A stretch of DNA of 64,000 bases, taken from positions 336,411-400,410 of the forward strand of contig JBFLZR010000002.1 in assembly GCA_040756055.1 (NCBI GenBank), in the 5' to 3' direction. Numbering within the stretch: position 1 is the first letter of the stretch; every line of letters begins with the position of its first letter. Below are positions 33,095 through 42,447 of this stretch, piece by piece. The translations under genes were made by a program, and so were the position numbers. Under the pieces are notes generated by a model that worked only from the letters and a program-made list of their open reading frames with translations, was not told where the DNA came from and searched no databases. This DNA comes from Candidatus Zixiibacteriota bacterium (GTDB lineage Bacteria > Zixibacteria > MSB-5A5 > GN15 > FEB-12).

Positions 33095-34265
33095 CTGTTT
33101 CCAACATCTTGCTGCCCGAAGGGGTATCACCATGATAGAAGTGGTGATGGTGATTGTGATCACGGCTATCATTTTGACTGTGGCTATGAGATCTGTCGTG
33201 ACGGTGACCGAGACCGGGCGGATCGAAGAAACCAAGCAGGAGATGGAACAACTGGCGATGGCGATTGTCGGCAATCCGGAACTCGAGAACAACGGCGTCC
33301 GCACGGACTTTGGTTATGTCGGTGACGTCGGCTCGCTCCCGGCCGGCCTCGATAGTCTATACAACCGACCTTCGGGATACACCACATGGAACGGCCCGTA
33401 TATTCAGCGACGGTTCGCGCAGATAACGAACGATTTCAAAGAAGATGCCTGGGGTGAGGCCTACACATACGCCGGCGGCGTGGATATTGTTTCATCCGGC
33501 TCGGGCTCAGACATCGTGCGCAAGCTGGCCAATGCTACCGATGACCTGGTATCCAATGAGGTGACCGGGATCATCCTGGACCGCAACGGAGCGCCGCCGG
33601 GACCCATAGAAGTCGATTCGGTGGAGCTCCATCTGGTTATACCCGACGGCACCGGCGGCACGACCACGCTGTCGATGCACCCGGAGGCATCGGGCTATTT
33701 CAGTTTCAGCGGCATTCCGATCGGCAATCACGATCTGGAAATTATCTACGAACCCTTGCACGATACGCTCAAGCGATTCGTTTCCGTGCTGCCCAATTCG
33801 GTGCTTTATCAGGAGTATTTCCTGACATTCAGTCCGTGGTCGGAGATTCCTCCCTCGGAAGACTGTTTCGAGTATATCGAGGGCAGTGCGTCGCTGATAA
33901 TGGGCAGTAGTGTATGTGACCGTATCGAGTTCGATATTATCAACAACTGCAGCGAGTATATTTCCATTACAAGCATCATGCTGGAGTGGGACAGTCCGGA
34001 GGCGTATTTCCAGAACGTTCAGTGGGACAACCAGGCCGCCTACAACCAGTCCACTAACGGCGTTGGCTCTGGCGAGGTAGCCGAATTTCAGGCACCAAAT
34101 GATACGAAATGGGCAGCGAGCGGGGAAACAATTACAGTCCACGTGGAGATCTTTAAGACCGGCAGACAACCGTCAAGCACCAGTGTTGACATGAGCAATG
34201 TTGATATTACCATAACGCTTTCGGACGGCACCACTTTCTCATTCAATACCGGCCCGTGCCTGTAG
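33087..34265 (+). CDS. GspG-like prepilin with two extra domains, paralogue 4
   Basis: A prepilin-like protein of 392 residues from the chosen GTG start at 33087. GGAG lies ten bases upstream and the leader is then 13 residues, similar to its neighbours, while an ATG at 33054 would lie deep in paralogue 3. Cleavage would follow the second-arginine RRG before ITMIE (+5 glutamate). The core has GVRTDFGYVGDVGSLPAGL, TWNGPYIQRRF and EDAWGEAYTYAGG, the beta domain IPIGNHDLEIIY. The third domain has several cysteines (SEDC, SSVC, NNCSE) and the penultimate cysteine seen in paralogues 2 and 3. Confidence 0.83.
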   Translation: MNSCFQHLAARRGITMIEVVMVIVITAIILTVAMRSVVTVTETGRIEETKQEMEQLAMAIVGNPELENNGVRTDFGYVGDVGSLPAGLDSLYNRPSGYTTWNGPYIQRRFAQITNDFKEDAWGEAYTYAGGVDIVSSGSGSDIVRKLANATDDLVSNEVTGIILDRNGAPPGPIEVDSVELHLVIPDGTGGTTTLSMHPEASGYFSFSGIPIGNHDLEIIYEPLHDTLKRFVSVLPNSVLYQEYFLTFSPWSEIPPSEDCFEYIEGSASLIMGSSVCDRIEFDIINNCSEYISITSIMLEWDSPEAYFQNVQWDNQAAYNQSTNGVGSGEVAEFQAPNDTKWAASGETITVHVEIFKTGRQPSSTSVDMSNVDITITLSDGTTFSFNTGPCL

Positions 34266-34273
34266 GAGTTCTA

Positions 34274-35008
34274 ATGAGAATTGTCACATCAAAAAGCGGT
34301 TTTACGCTGGTTGAGCTGGCGATTGTGATAGTGATTATCGGGATCATAGCGGCGGTAGCGACAAAGAACATGTCGAGCGCTATCGATACGGCCAAGTACG
34401 AGCACACCAAGAAGGAACTCGATCAGCTCGCGTATGCTATCGTGGGAAACCCCGATGTCTATGCCAACGGCACCAGGACGGATTTCGGCTATGTGGGGGA
34501 TGTGGGCGCGCTGCCGGCGAATCTCGATGCTCTTGTCAGCAACCCGGGTGGGCTGGCGACCTGGGACGGCCCCTATATGGGTAGCGGGCTCAATGCCGAC
34601 GATTTCAAAAAGGATGGTTGGGGAGTCGAATATGCTCTCACTGGCACGCAGATAACCTCGACCGGTTCCGGGTCGGACATAGACAAAGTGTTCGCGAGCA
34701 GCAGCGACGAATTGTTGTCGAACGCAGTGCGGGGGGTTGTGGTGGACGCGAACCACGATGTCCCCGGCGCTATCGATACAACATCGATTGTGATATCGCT
34801 GACATATCCGGACGGCGCGGGAAGCAGTACGACTGCCGAAACTTATCCGGGGCCGAGCGGCAATTTCGCTTTTACGGGAGTACCTATTGGAGCTCACCAG
34901 TTGCGGGTGGTCTACACCGCCCAGCACGATACAGCGACCTACAACATATCGGTCGAACCGAACACCACGGTCAAGCTGAGCATCACCTTTCCCGCCGACC
35001 TCTGGTAG
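34274..35008 (+). CDS. GspG-like prepilin with beta-domain, paralogue 5
   Basis: A 244-residue short form, like paralogue 1. The leader MRIVTSKSG ends before FTLVE (E14 at +5), the most canonical prepilin site of the five, and a strongly hydrophobic helix follows. The core has GTRTDFGYVGDVGALPANL, TWDGPYMGSG and KDGWGVEYALTG. The beta domain ends with VPIGAHQLRVVY and a short strand. It lacks the third, cysteine-bracketed domain. AGGAG lies five bases before the chosen ATG, eight bases after the paralogue 4 stop. It ends six bases from the convergent saccharopine dehydrogenase-like gene without a terminator that I can see. Confidence 0.87.
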   Translation: MRIVTSKSGFTLVELAIVIVIIGIIAAVATKNMSSAIDTAKYEHTKKELDQLAYAIVGNPDVYANGTRTDFGYVGDVGALPANLDALVSNPGGLATWDGPYMGSGLNADDFKKDGWGVEYALTGTQITSTGSGSDIDKVFASSSDELLSNAVRGVVVDANHDVPGAIDTTSIVISLTYPDGAGSSTTAETYPGPSGNFAFTGVPIGAHQLRVVYTAQHDTATYNISVEPNTTVKLSITFPADLW

Positions 35009-35014
35009 GACGTT

Positions 35015-36157
35015 CTAAGATTCTTTTACGACCAGATTTATCCCGCGCTTTTTCAGTTGCGGCAGAAACAGCGATGGTTTAACAGCTATTTCCTGCGGTT
35101 TACATCCGCGCTCACTGATTTGCCCCGCCGCGGCCATCCAGGTGATTATCGCCGCCGGGAACGAGGTGGTCCGCATCATGGCCGTAAGCCCGGTTTTGGT
35201 GTCCTGGCGATCGACTATTTCGTAGACGATGGTCTTATCCTGACCATCTTTCTCACCTTCCAGTGTCAGCCTCACCAAAACGAGATCCAGCCCGCCGAGG
35301 GTAAGGTTTTTGTCGAGAACAGCCTTGAAAACCGCTCTTGGCTCGACCATCTGGCCATCAACCTCGATTTTCTGACGGGAGGCCAGCCCTATTTCAAGCA
35401 TAGTCTTGAAGAGTTTGCAGTGGCCGGGATAGCGGATAGTCTTGTAGTCGAGAAAATCGATTTTGCCTTTGTAGGTTTCGGGCAGAGTTGAGGTTCCGCC
35501 CGAAGTATAGAAAGCCTCAAGCTCGCCGATGCCGTCAAACTCCAGCGACTCGACAGCGGTCATGGGATTAACCGTCTTCTTCTTGCCGTCTTCGAGAATC
35601 ACGCACGGTTCCCAGTACTCGTTAATCAAACCCTCGGCGGAGAAAACCATCTGGTAATTAAGCGGCGGACGGGGTGATTGCGGCAAGCCGCCTACTCTTA
35701 TTTTCAGGGAGCGGACATGGTCCAGTTTTGAGATACCGTCAGCGGCGATAACAGCGACCATACCGGGCGCGAGTCCGCAGTCGGGGATGATTATTACGCC
35801 GGCCTTTTCGGCCTCATCGTTCATATCAAGCTGGGTATTGACAGCATCGTTGTTGCCGCCAAGGTCGACCATGTGACATCCGGCGGCAATGGCGGCCCGG
35901 GTTAGACCGGGGTTGTATTTGTAAGTGACGCACGATACGGCTGCGTCGTATTGTTTCAGACATTCCAGGGCGGCCTTTTCATCGCCGGCATCCAAAAACC
36001 CTGATTCGGCTTTGCCGTCTCCATATCCATCGGCTATTTCCTTCGCGAGCCGGGCGTCGATATCGTACACCCCGACCTTTTCGACTCCCTCGGCCCGGGC
36101 CAAATCATAAACCGCCGCCCTTCCCATCAAACCAGCGCCAATTACCGCTATTTTCAT
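35015..36157 (-). CDS. Saccharopine dehydrogenase-family oxidoreductase
   Basis: A 380-residue NAD(P)-dependent enzyme. The Rossmann motif KIAVIGAGLMGRAAVYDLA opens the protein, followed by YDAAVSCVTYKYNPGLTRAA and GCHMVDLGGNNDAVNTQL, then IIIPDCGLAPGMVAVIAA, all characteristic of the saccharopine dehydrogenase/lysine 6-dehydrogenase group. The exact substrate cannot be fixed. Lysine 6-dehydrogenase, carboxynorspermidine-type and related enzymes look alike at this level. GGGAGA precedes the ATG. It is convergent with the pilin cluster and cotranscription with the VWA gene upstream is possible (85-base gap). Confidence 0.82.
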   Translation of the reverse strand: MKIAVIGAGLMGRAAVYDLARAEGVEKVGVYDIDARLAKEIADGYGDGKAESGFLDAGDEKAALECLKQYDAAVSCVTYKYNPGLTRAAIAAGCHMVDLGGNNDAVNTQLDMNDEAEKAGVIIIPDCGLAPGMVAVIAADGISKLDHVRSLKIRVGGLPQSPRPPLNYQMVFSAEGLINEYWEPCVILEDGKKKTVNPMTAVESLEFDGIGELEAFYTSGGTSTLPETYKGKIDFLDYKTIRYPGHCKLFKTMLEIGLASRQKIEVDGQMVEPRAVFKAVLDKNLTLGGLDLVLVRLTLEGEKDGQDKTIVYEIVDRQDTKTGLTAMMRTTSFPAAIITWMAAAGQISERGCKPQEIAVKPSLFLPQLKKRGINLVVKES

Positions 36158-36242
36158 AGATGAAATCTCCCTGCGTATAAAATTTCTGGAAATATACAGC
36201 AGAAGACGCTACGAGCAACTTAAATCTTTTTGATGTGATATG

Positions 36243-38414
36243 TCAGAGCAGCTGGTGGATTTTTCGCAGCAGCCATTCGACTGACAGCGCCGCCAGAAAG
36301 ATTATCAGCAGCCAGAATTTGTTAAAGATGGCTATGTCGCCGGATGAACTGACTGTCACCGGTGCCATGTTGATCGCGTCGATGGCTTTATCGAAACTGT
36401 CGAACCGGAAATACTGTCCGCCCGTCAGGCTTGCCATTGCCGCAAGGGTTGCGGGGTCGCCGGACTGATTGGCCTGCTCGAGAGAAAACGGCTCCACCAG
36501 AATCTTACCTTCGGCCCGCTTCAGTTGCCTCCCCTCCGCCTCGAATCGGGCGATGAACCGGTATTGGCCGGGGACGACATCATAAAGCTCGGCCGTGTGT
36601 TTACCCTCTCCCCTGTCTATCAAATCCGCCTCGTAACTCAGGTTTTGCGAGGGGTCTTCGAGCCTGACAGTTCCGGTGACGCCGGGAATGGGACGAAAAC
36701 CGAGATCGAACGCGAAGCCCTCGAAGCGGATAGTCTCGCCACGGTGGTAAACATCTTTGTCCGGTTTGATACGCACCGGATCGAGGTCATCGCTGACAGT
36801 CAGCCAGCTGATAGTTCCTTCGACAAACTTCCGGTAGCTCGCGTCGTCCTCGCCGAAACCGAGATTGACGAATCCCCAGGTCCAGAATGGTGATGCCGCC
36901 GAAGCCATCAATTTGCCGGGGCCGAATCTCCGGTAGCCGAGTATCGGCAACCGGTTTTCATCGCGGCCGGTCAGGGCTGCCCACGCCAGAACGGTTGACT
37001 GAGGGTTTATGCTGTCACAAGGGGCTATTGCCTGAAACGGCGGAAGGTCGGCCCAGAGCTTGCGGATTTCGGTCTGGGTGTCCGCGAGTCTCACCGAAGG
37101 ATGAAAGAGCTGGCCTTCAGATGGTGAGCCGTGGAAAGAACGGTACTCGATCGGTTGACGTTGCGATTGTGAGAATGGCAGAAGCCGGTTGAACCAGTCG
37201 ACCGGACCGCGCGCGCAAAACTGCTCGCCCATCAGCGCCAAGATTGAACCGCCCTTCTCGGAGAGATATGAACTCAGCAGGTCTTGCCTGCTTTCCAATT
37301 TGCGCGGGTCAGGGTCGTGGAGGACGACAAGGTCGTACCGGTTAAGCTCGCTCTGGGTTGCGGGGAACTGTCCCGCCAGGTTGCCGGCTTTGGAACCGGT
37401 AGCGATGAGATCAACTTCGTACTTGTCCGATTGTTCGAGCAGTCTTTTAAGAAAACCAACTTCGTAGTCCGGACGCTCGGTAGCTATCAGGACCATCAAA
37501 CGGCTCTTCAGGACTTTTACCGAGAATGATTTCTGGTTATTGGCGCTGTTTTGCTCGGCGCCGGAAGCGCTGACGGAGACTTTCAATATTTTTTGCCCCG
37601 GCTCCATCGGCGTGTACTTGAGGGTTGTTTCTCCGAGACCATCGGGCTGGTCGGGATTGAATTCGGTCTGGAAAACCACTCTGTTTGAGTCGAGAAGTCT
37701 TATGGCGAAGTTTTTGTCATCGGCTCCCTGCCAGCTGAGTTTCAGTTTCATCTCGGCCGGTTGACCCGCGAACAGGATCGGGTTGTACTCGATATCATCG
37801 ATGCCGACATCAAAGCTCCCCACCTCCGATGCCAGGTCAACCGCAATCACCGGATCGCCGATACCAGCCGCCGCTTTGCGCGGGTCGACGCCTGAGTTCG
37901 AGCGACCATCGGTAAGCACGAGCCAGTAGTCGTAGGGCTGGGCTGTTTCAGTCTGTCTGACAGCGTCGAGAGCATCGCCAAGAGCAGTCCGATCCGGCTG
38001 GATTTTGTCCGACTCGCTGGTGAGGTTGCCGGCAAAATAGAAACTGTGGATATCGGCAGAGCTTTGAAGACGGTCGAAATCGTTCGATGACAGCAACGAA
38101 TCGCGGCGGGCGTTTCGGGAGAGGTTGGATTCTACTTTATCCATGCTTCCGGATTCATCGAGAAGCAGCGCCACCGATGGCTTTCGCTGGTAGTCGCGGG
38201 TGTAGCTGATAACCGGCTCCAACAGCACCGTTATGAGGGCGAGGATGGCTATCGCGCGAAGTGCTCCGAGGATTATTCTGAGATAACGCGGCAGCGGCGG
38301 GTTGGTGCGAAGGTAGAGATAGACGGCCAGCGCCAGAAGAATGACCAGCGACGACCAGACGAAAAACCCTGACCCGGTCTGAAAATCTATCGAAATGTTT
38401 TCCAGCCCAAACAT
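36243..38414 (-). CDS. VWA-domain membrane protein
   Basis: A 723-residue protein with two N-terminal membrane helices (FVWSSLVILLALAVYLYL and ILGALRAIAILALITVLLE) and one at the C terminus. A von Willebrand A-like domain starts near residue 75 with the metal site DESGSMDK (DxSxS pattern), a further ALGDALDAV and YDYWLVLTDGRSNSG. The middle has a glutamine-amidotransferase-like or flavodoxin-like section around residues 300-480, and the end a beta-rich region (PGVTGTVRLED). Such proteins accompany MoxR-type ATPases in the Bat systems, but none is adjacent. Role unknown, probably membrane protein scaffolding or stress. Confidence 0.72.
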   Translation of the reverse strand: MFGLENISIDFQTGSGFFVWSSLVILLALAVYLYLRTNPPLPRYLRIILGALRAIAILALITVLLEPVISYTRDYQRKPSVALLLDESGSMDKVESNLSRNARRDSLLSSNDFDRLQSSADIHSFYFAGNLTSESDKIQPDRTALGDALDAVRQTETAQPYDYWLVLTDGRSNSGVDPRKAAAGIGDPVIAVDLASEVGSFDVGIDDIEYNPILFAGQPAEMKLKLSWQGADDKNFAIRLLDSNRVVFQTEFNPDQPDGLGETTLKYTPMEPGQKILKVSVSASGAEQNSANNQKSFSVKVLKSRLMVLIATERPDYEVGFLKRLLEQSDKYEVDLIATGSKAGNLAGQFPATQSELNRYDLVVLHDPDPRKLESRQDLLSSYLSEKGGSILALMGEQFCARGPVDWFNRLLPFSQSQRQPIEYRSFHGSPSEGQLFHPSVRLADTQTEIRKLWADLPPFQAIAPCDSINPQSTVLAWAALTGRDENRLPILGYRRFGPGKLMASAASPFWTWGFVNLGFGEDDASYRKFVEGTISWLTVSDDLDPVRIKPDKDVYHRGETIRFEGFAFDLGFRPIPGVTGTVRLEDPSQNLSYEADLIDRGEGKHTAELYDVVPGQYRFIARFEAEGRQLKRAEGKILVEPFSLEQANQSGDPATLAAMASLTGGQYFRFDSFDKAIDAINMAPVTVSSSGDIAIFNKFWLLIIFLAALSVEWLLRKIHQLL

Positions 38415-38490
38415 GTGTTACCTTATACTCTCTGGCGATAAGTAAGTTTGAAAGGTCAAAGCAGCCAACTTAAAAAGCAACCGGGCGGTC

Positions 38491-39471
38491 TTACGACTGA
38501 CGGGCTGTGGTGAAATTGACCATGTCCTGCAGACGCTCAAAATAAATCGAATCGCTCACCGAAGATATCGATTCCAGGCCGCGCTGGCTCAGGTCGTGCG
38601 CCTTGCGGTAGGTGTAGTCGATCCCGCCGGTTTCGGTCACGAACTTGAAAATCTTTTCGAACGAATTATCCCCCCGGTCTTTCAGGTGCTTGAGAACTTC
38701 GTTGCGACTGGCCTTCCCCGCTTTCTTCAGCGAATAAATAAGCGGCAGGGTTACTTTGCCGGTGAGAACATCGTTGCCCGGTTGTTTGCCGGTCGTCTCG
38801 GCGTCGCCAACGAAATCCAAAAGGTCATCGGCCATCTGAAAGGCGGTGCCTATTTTTTCACCGAAATCGGCGAATCTCGCGCGCTCTTTGGAGACGCGGT
38901 TTTTCAGGATCGGCCCGGTCTCGCAGGAGACTGAAAACAGCGAGGCGGTTTTGTCGGCGATGATCGATATATATTCATCTTCGGATAAATCGTAATTCCC
39001 GGTTTCTTCGATCTGGCGAAGCTCCCCAACTGCCACGCGTTCGGTGGCGGTCGAGATCGCCTTCATAAGATCCAGCGAGTCAGCATCGACCATAATCTTG
39101 AATGCCTTGGCGAACAGATAGTCACCCATCAGCACCGATATCAGGTTGGTCCACTGGGCGTTGACAGTCTGGCGACCGCGACGAAGTTCCGACTCATCGA
39201 CTACATCATCGTGAAGCAAAGTTGCCGTGTGAATCAGTTCAATCGCCAGCGAGGCATCGACCGAGTGATCCGTGAAATTGTCCGAGGCCCGCGAGGATAG
39301 AAACAGAAAGACGGGGCGGATGCGTTTGCCTCGGGTTTTTAAAAGATGCCGCGCTATTGAGGTTATAAGCGGGGAATCCCCCTGAAGGTGGTCGTTGAGT
39401 TTGGTTTCGAACTGGTCCAGATCGCTTTGGATGGGACCGGTGTATTCGTTCATTTTACTTAAGTCGAGCAT
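38491..39471 (-). CDS. Polyprenyl diphosphate synthase
   Basis: A 326-residue trans-prenyltransferase that extends IPP/FPP to long chains for quinone side chains or other polyprenols. The first aspartate-rich motif is LLHDDVVDESELRRGR (DDxxD) and the second is MADDLLDFVGD. TRGKRIRPVFLFLSS carries the IPP-binding arginines. Length and motif order match octaprenyl/heptaprenyl synthases. The ATG at 39471 has no strong ribosome binding site, and a second ATG six codons in is possible. Quinone use is consistent with ETF-QO in this window. Confidence 0.92.
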   Translation of the reverse strand: MLDLSKMNEYTGPIQSDLDQFETKLNDHLQGDSPLITSIARHLLKTRGKRIRPVFLFLSSRASDNFTDHSVDASLAIELIHTATLLHDDVVDESELRRGRQTVNAQWTNLISVLMGDYLFAKAFKIMVDADSLDLMKAISTATERVAVGELRQIEETGNYDLSEDEYISIIADKTASLFSVSCETGPILKNRVSKERARFADFGEKIGTAFQMADDLLDFVGDAETTGKQPGNDVLTGKVTLPLIYSLKKAGKASRNEVLKHLKDRGDNSFEKIFKFVTETGGIDYTYRKAHDLSQRGLESISSVSDSIYFERLQDMVNFTTARQS

Positions 39472-39961
39472 TTGTAACCATATAGACTTGTCTGGAACGA
39501 AAAAATATGCTGTTTTGGCCCGGATGTCAACCGAATTAAACCCGGCGTTTTGGGTGCGTCAATTGTCTCTCTGGCCTAATTAACAGCGGGAGAAGGCTTT
39601 TGTTCCGGCATACGACTCCTACTCCTTCGTGTTCTTTCAGAATGAGAGCCAAAGTTGCCCGCGCAAAATCATTGCGCCTGACCAAAATTTGTGATATAGT
39701 ATTTTCGATGTTCGGCGGGGAAAGCATCACAGGATCTCAAGACATCGAGGGGCTGGATATCAGGCGTGCACCAGTAGCACCACTTTATTTCGTCAGGATC
39801 GAATAGCAGGCTCACAAGGTGGGGCGCTGAGTCGCATCGACGAAATTATGGGAGATTCCAGTCGTGGGCCAGATGTTGCTTACAGTGACTGACCATAAAT
39901 CCTTACAAAAGATACAGTCAATAAATGCTCTCAATTCAATCGTGTCGAAAGGAGACAAGCG
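39472..39961. other. Intergenic region upstream of aqpZ with promoter
   Basis: About 490 bases without a convincing gene. A promoter lies at 39672-39700, leaving a leader of about 250 bases before aqpZ. Short open frames here begin without ribosome binding sites. Confidence 0.5.
39672..39700 (+). promoter_or_regulatory. Predicted promoter upstream of aqpZ
   Basis: TTGCGC (39672-39677) and TATAGT (39695-39700) are separated by 17 bases. The -10 matches the consensus at five of six positions. Transcription would start near 39707. Confidence 0.5.
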
Positions 39962-40651
39962 ATGAAGCAGTATGGAGCTGAGTTCATCGGTACCTTCTGG
40001 CTGGTGTTTGGCGGTTGCGGCAGCGCTGTTTTGGCGGCCGCGTTTCCGGATGTTGGCATCGGGCTGTTGGGTGTTTCTCTGGCATTTGGCCTGACTCTTC
40101 TGACGATGGCTTTCGCGATCGGTCATATTTCCGGATGCCACATAAATCCGGCCGTGTCGGTCGGGCTGTGGGCCGGCGGGCGCTTTCCGGCCAACAAGTT
40201 ACTGCCCTACATAATAGCCCAGGTCCTCGGCGGAATAGTCGCCGGCGCGATACTTTATCTTATAGCTTCGGGAAAAGCGGGCTTCGATCTCTCCGCCGGT
40301 TTCGCGTCGAACGGTTATGGCGCCCATTCGCCCGGCGGTTACTCATTGTTGGCCGCCCTGATAACAGAGGTGGTTATGACCATGATGTTCATCCTCGTCA
40401 TTCTCGGCGCCACCGATAAACGAGCACCTCAGGGTTTTGCTCCCATAGCTATCGGCCTGTGCCTGACTCTCATCCATCTGGTCAGCATACCGGTCACCAA
40501 CACCTCGGTTAACCCGGCTCGAAGCACCGGCGTGGCTCTGTTTTCGGGCGGCTGGGCAATCGGACAGTTGTGGCTGTTCTGGGTGGCTCCTATAGTCGGC
40601 GGTATACTGGGAGCTTTAGTCTATCGCGTCATCGGCAAAAACAATACGTAG
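39962..40651 (+). CDS. aqpZ: Aquaporin Z-like water channel
   Basis: A 229-residue six-helix channel with both NPA boxes: [11 protein letters not shown] in the first half and [14 protein letters not shown] in the second. It opens with [21 protein letters not shown], the usual start of AqpZ. The conserved arginine after the second NPA and the histidine-containing fifth helix ([11 protein letters not shown]) are those of water-selective channels. AAAGGAGA lies before the ATG. It moves water (perhaps also small solutes) through the inner membrane during osmotic change. The OmpA gene follows by 149 bases. Confidence 0.95.
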   Translation: MKQYGAEFIGTFWLVFGGCGSAVLAAAFPDVGIGLLGVSLAFGLTLLTMAFAIGHISGCHINPAVSVGLWAGGRFPANKLLPYIIAQVLGGIVAGAILYLIASGKAGFDLSAGFASNGYGAHSPGGYSLLAALITEVVMTMMFILVILGATDKRAPQGFAPIAIGLCLTLIHLVSIPVTNTSVNPARSTGVALFSGGWAIGQLWLFWVAPIVGGILGALVYRVIGKNNT

Positions 40652-40800
40652 TCCCGAAGTTTGGGACAAAAAGAAAGGATGCATTCTTGGCTCGGTCATG
40701 GAAGACGGATGGGTGTTCGGCAGGACAATCCCGGTGTGTCTTTCAATTTCAAATAGTAACATTCAACTAACTTTAACACAACCCGGAAGGAGTGTTTCTT

Positions 40801-42291
40801 ATGTGCTCAAAGAGAATGCTTGTTGTGCTGCTGCTGCTCCTTGTCGCTGCATCGGGGTCTGCAGCGGACCTGAAGGGAAAGACCAGTGTGGGGGTCAGAT
40901 TCCCGGTTTTCATGCCGCTTTTCAACGGCGATAATTTCACCAGTTCAACCGGTTCCCGGCAGCCTTTCATGATGGGCTGGGACTTCGGCATCGAAGTCAA
41001 ACGCGGGTTTTCGGATCAGTGGATGCTCGGATTCACCGCGAATTATCTCACGACGTATGACGATACAACCAGCATAGACAATTCGGGCGATGAGCTTAAC
41101 AACAGTGACAATGCCACCGCCAAACTGACCGGCATGGTGTTTGGCGCGCAGGCGTATTGGTTCTACGAACCCGACTGGCGATTCCAACCATATCTTCTGG
41201 CCGGAGTGGGAGCTGATCTCTGGAAGGTCAAGGACGTTGTAACCGACGATTCGTACGGTTCAACCGATCTCAATGTCAAGATAGGAACCGGCCTTCTGTT
41301 TCCGGTGAACGAGAATTTCACCATCGACGCGCAGGTGAAGCTTACGCGCGATTTCGCCAATTTATCTGAAGACTTTCCGGCCGGATTCTACGGACCGGAT
41401 ACATGGGAAAAATACAGCGACCGGCCGTTTAAGGGATACCTTGAGGTGTCGGTCGGCCTCGCCTACTTGTTCGGCGGCGAGCCTGACACTGATGGCGACG
41501 GGGTGCCGGATAAGAAAGATCAGTGCCCCGGCACTCCCGAGGGCGTGACGGTGGACGCGTCAGGTTGTCCGATAGACACCGATGGCGACGGGGTAGCCGA
41601 TTATCTGGATAAGTGCCCCGACACTCCCAAGGCCGCGCCGGTAGACGCCCAGGGATGCCCGCTCGATAGCGATGGCGACGGCGTCTTTGATTATCTCGAT
41701 AACTGTCCGAACACTCCGAAGGGATGGAAGGTCGACGCCGCCGGATGCCCGTTCGACGACGACGGTGACGGTGTTGTCAACGAATCCGATAAGTGTCCGG
41801 ATACTCCCGATGGCGCCGAGGTAGATGCCAACGGCTGTCCGCTGGATTCCGATAAAGACGGCGTGCTGGACTATCTCGACAAATGCCCCGGTACTCCGGC
41901 TGGTATCGAGGTGGATGAGACCGGTTGTCCCAAGATCCTGAAGAAGGGCGAGAAGATAACGCTGCACATCAACTTCCCGTCCAACTCTTACGAGATTGAC
42001 GATGAGTCAAAGGTTATTCTCGACGGGGTCGCGCAGACTATGCAGTCGTTCCCGGAAATCAAGATTCGGGTAAGCGGCTTCACCGACAACACCGGCAGCG
42101 CCGGTCATAATCAGCAGTTGTCTGAAAACCGCGCTAAGGCCGTGGTTACATACCTTGAGAGCAAAGGCGTCGAAGGAAGTCGGATGTCATCGGTGGGTTA
42201 CGGCGAGACGCCGGAATATTTTGTCGGAGACAACACTACCGAGGAAGGCCGGGCGTTAAATCGCCGCGTCGAGCTTGAATCGGTTGAATAA
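40801..42291 (+). CDS. OmpA-family outer-membrane protein with thrombospondin type 3 repeats
   Basis: A 496-residue outer-membrane protein. The signal peptide (RMLVVLLLLLVAASGSAA) is followed by an eight-stranded barrel region to about residue 220. Next come five calcium-binding TSP3 repeats, each containing DxDGDGV and ending in xCP (roughly 225-380). The C terminus is an OmpA-like peptidoglycan-binding domain with VSGFTDNTGSAGHNQQLSENRA and GRALNRRVEL. AAGGAG lies eight bases before the chosen ATG. The protein would anchor the outer membrane to the wall. The repetitive DNA here (about 41480-41930) is coding, not CRISPR. Strong terminator follows. Confidence 0.93.
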   Translation: MCSKRMLVVLLLLLVAASGSAADLKGKTSVGVRFPVFMPLFNGDNFTSSTGSRQPFMMGWDFGIEVKRGFSDQWMLGFTANYLTTYDDTTSIDNSGDELNNSDNATAKLTGMVFGAQAYWFYEPDWRFQPYLLAGVGADLWKVKDVVTDDSYGSTDLNVKIGTGLLFPVNENFTIDAQVKLTRDFANLSEDFPAGFYGPDTWEKYSDRPFKGYLEVSVGLAYLFGGEPDTDGDGVPDKKDQCPGTPEGVTVDASGCPIDTDGDGVADYLDKCPDTPKAAPVDAQGCPLDSDGDGVFDYLDNCPNTPKGWKVDAAGCPFDDDGDGVVNESDKCPDTPDGAEVDANGCPLDSDKDGVLDYLDKCPGTPAGIEVDETGCPKILKKGEKITLHINFPSNSYEIDDESKVILDGVAQTMQSFPEIKIRVSGFTDNTGSAGHNQQLSENRAKAVVTYLESKGVEGSRMSSVGYGETPEYFVGDNTTEEGRALNRRVELESVE

Positions 42292-42316
42292 CTTTTGGTC
42301 CGAGTAACTCAAATCG

Positions 42317-42345
42317 GGGGTGATCGTGTGATCACCCCTGTTTTA
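42317..42345 (+). terminator. Rho-independent terminator of the OmpA-family gene
   Basis: An 8-bp perfect stem GGGGTGAT/ATCACCCC (42317-42324 with 42331-42338) is followed by TGTTTTAT. It sits 26 bases after the stop. Confidence 0.82.
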
Positions 42346-42447
42346 TATTTGGACAACGATCACTGCGTTGTTTGAAATAGTAGGTAATTGCGCGGGCAGA
42401 TGGAGACATCTGCCGTTCACAACAGGATCCCACCGCAAGCGGATGGG

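Noticed and set aside
39600-39806. Short plus-strand frame before aqpZ
   Set aside because: No ribosome binding site and overlaps the predicted promoter. An ATG at the predicted transcript start might give a leaderless 32-codon frame, but nothing supports it.
41480-41930. Regularly spaced repeats that look like an array
   Set aside because: They are in-frame coding repeats of thrombospondin type 3 motifs with calcium-binding DxDGDG, not CRISPR repeats with unrelated spacers.
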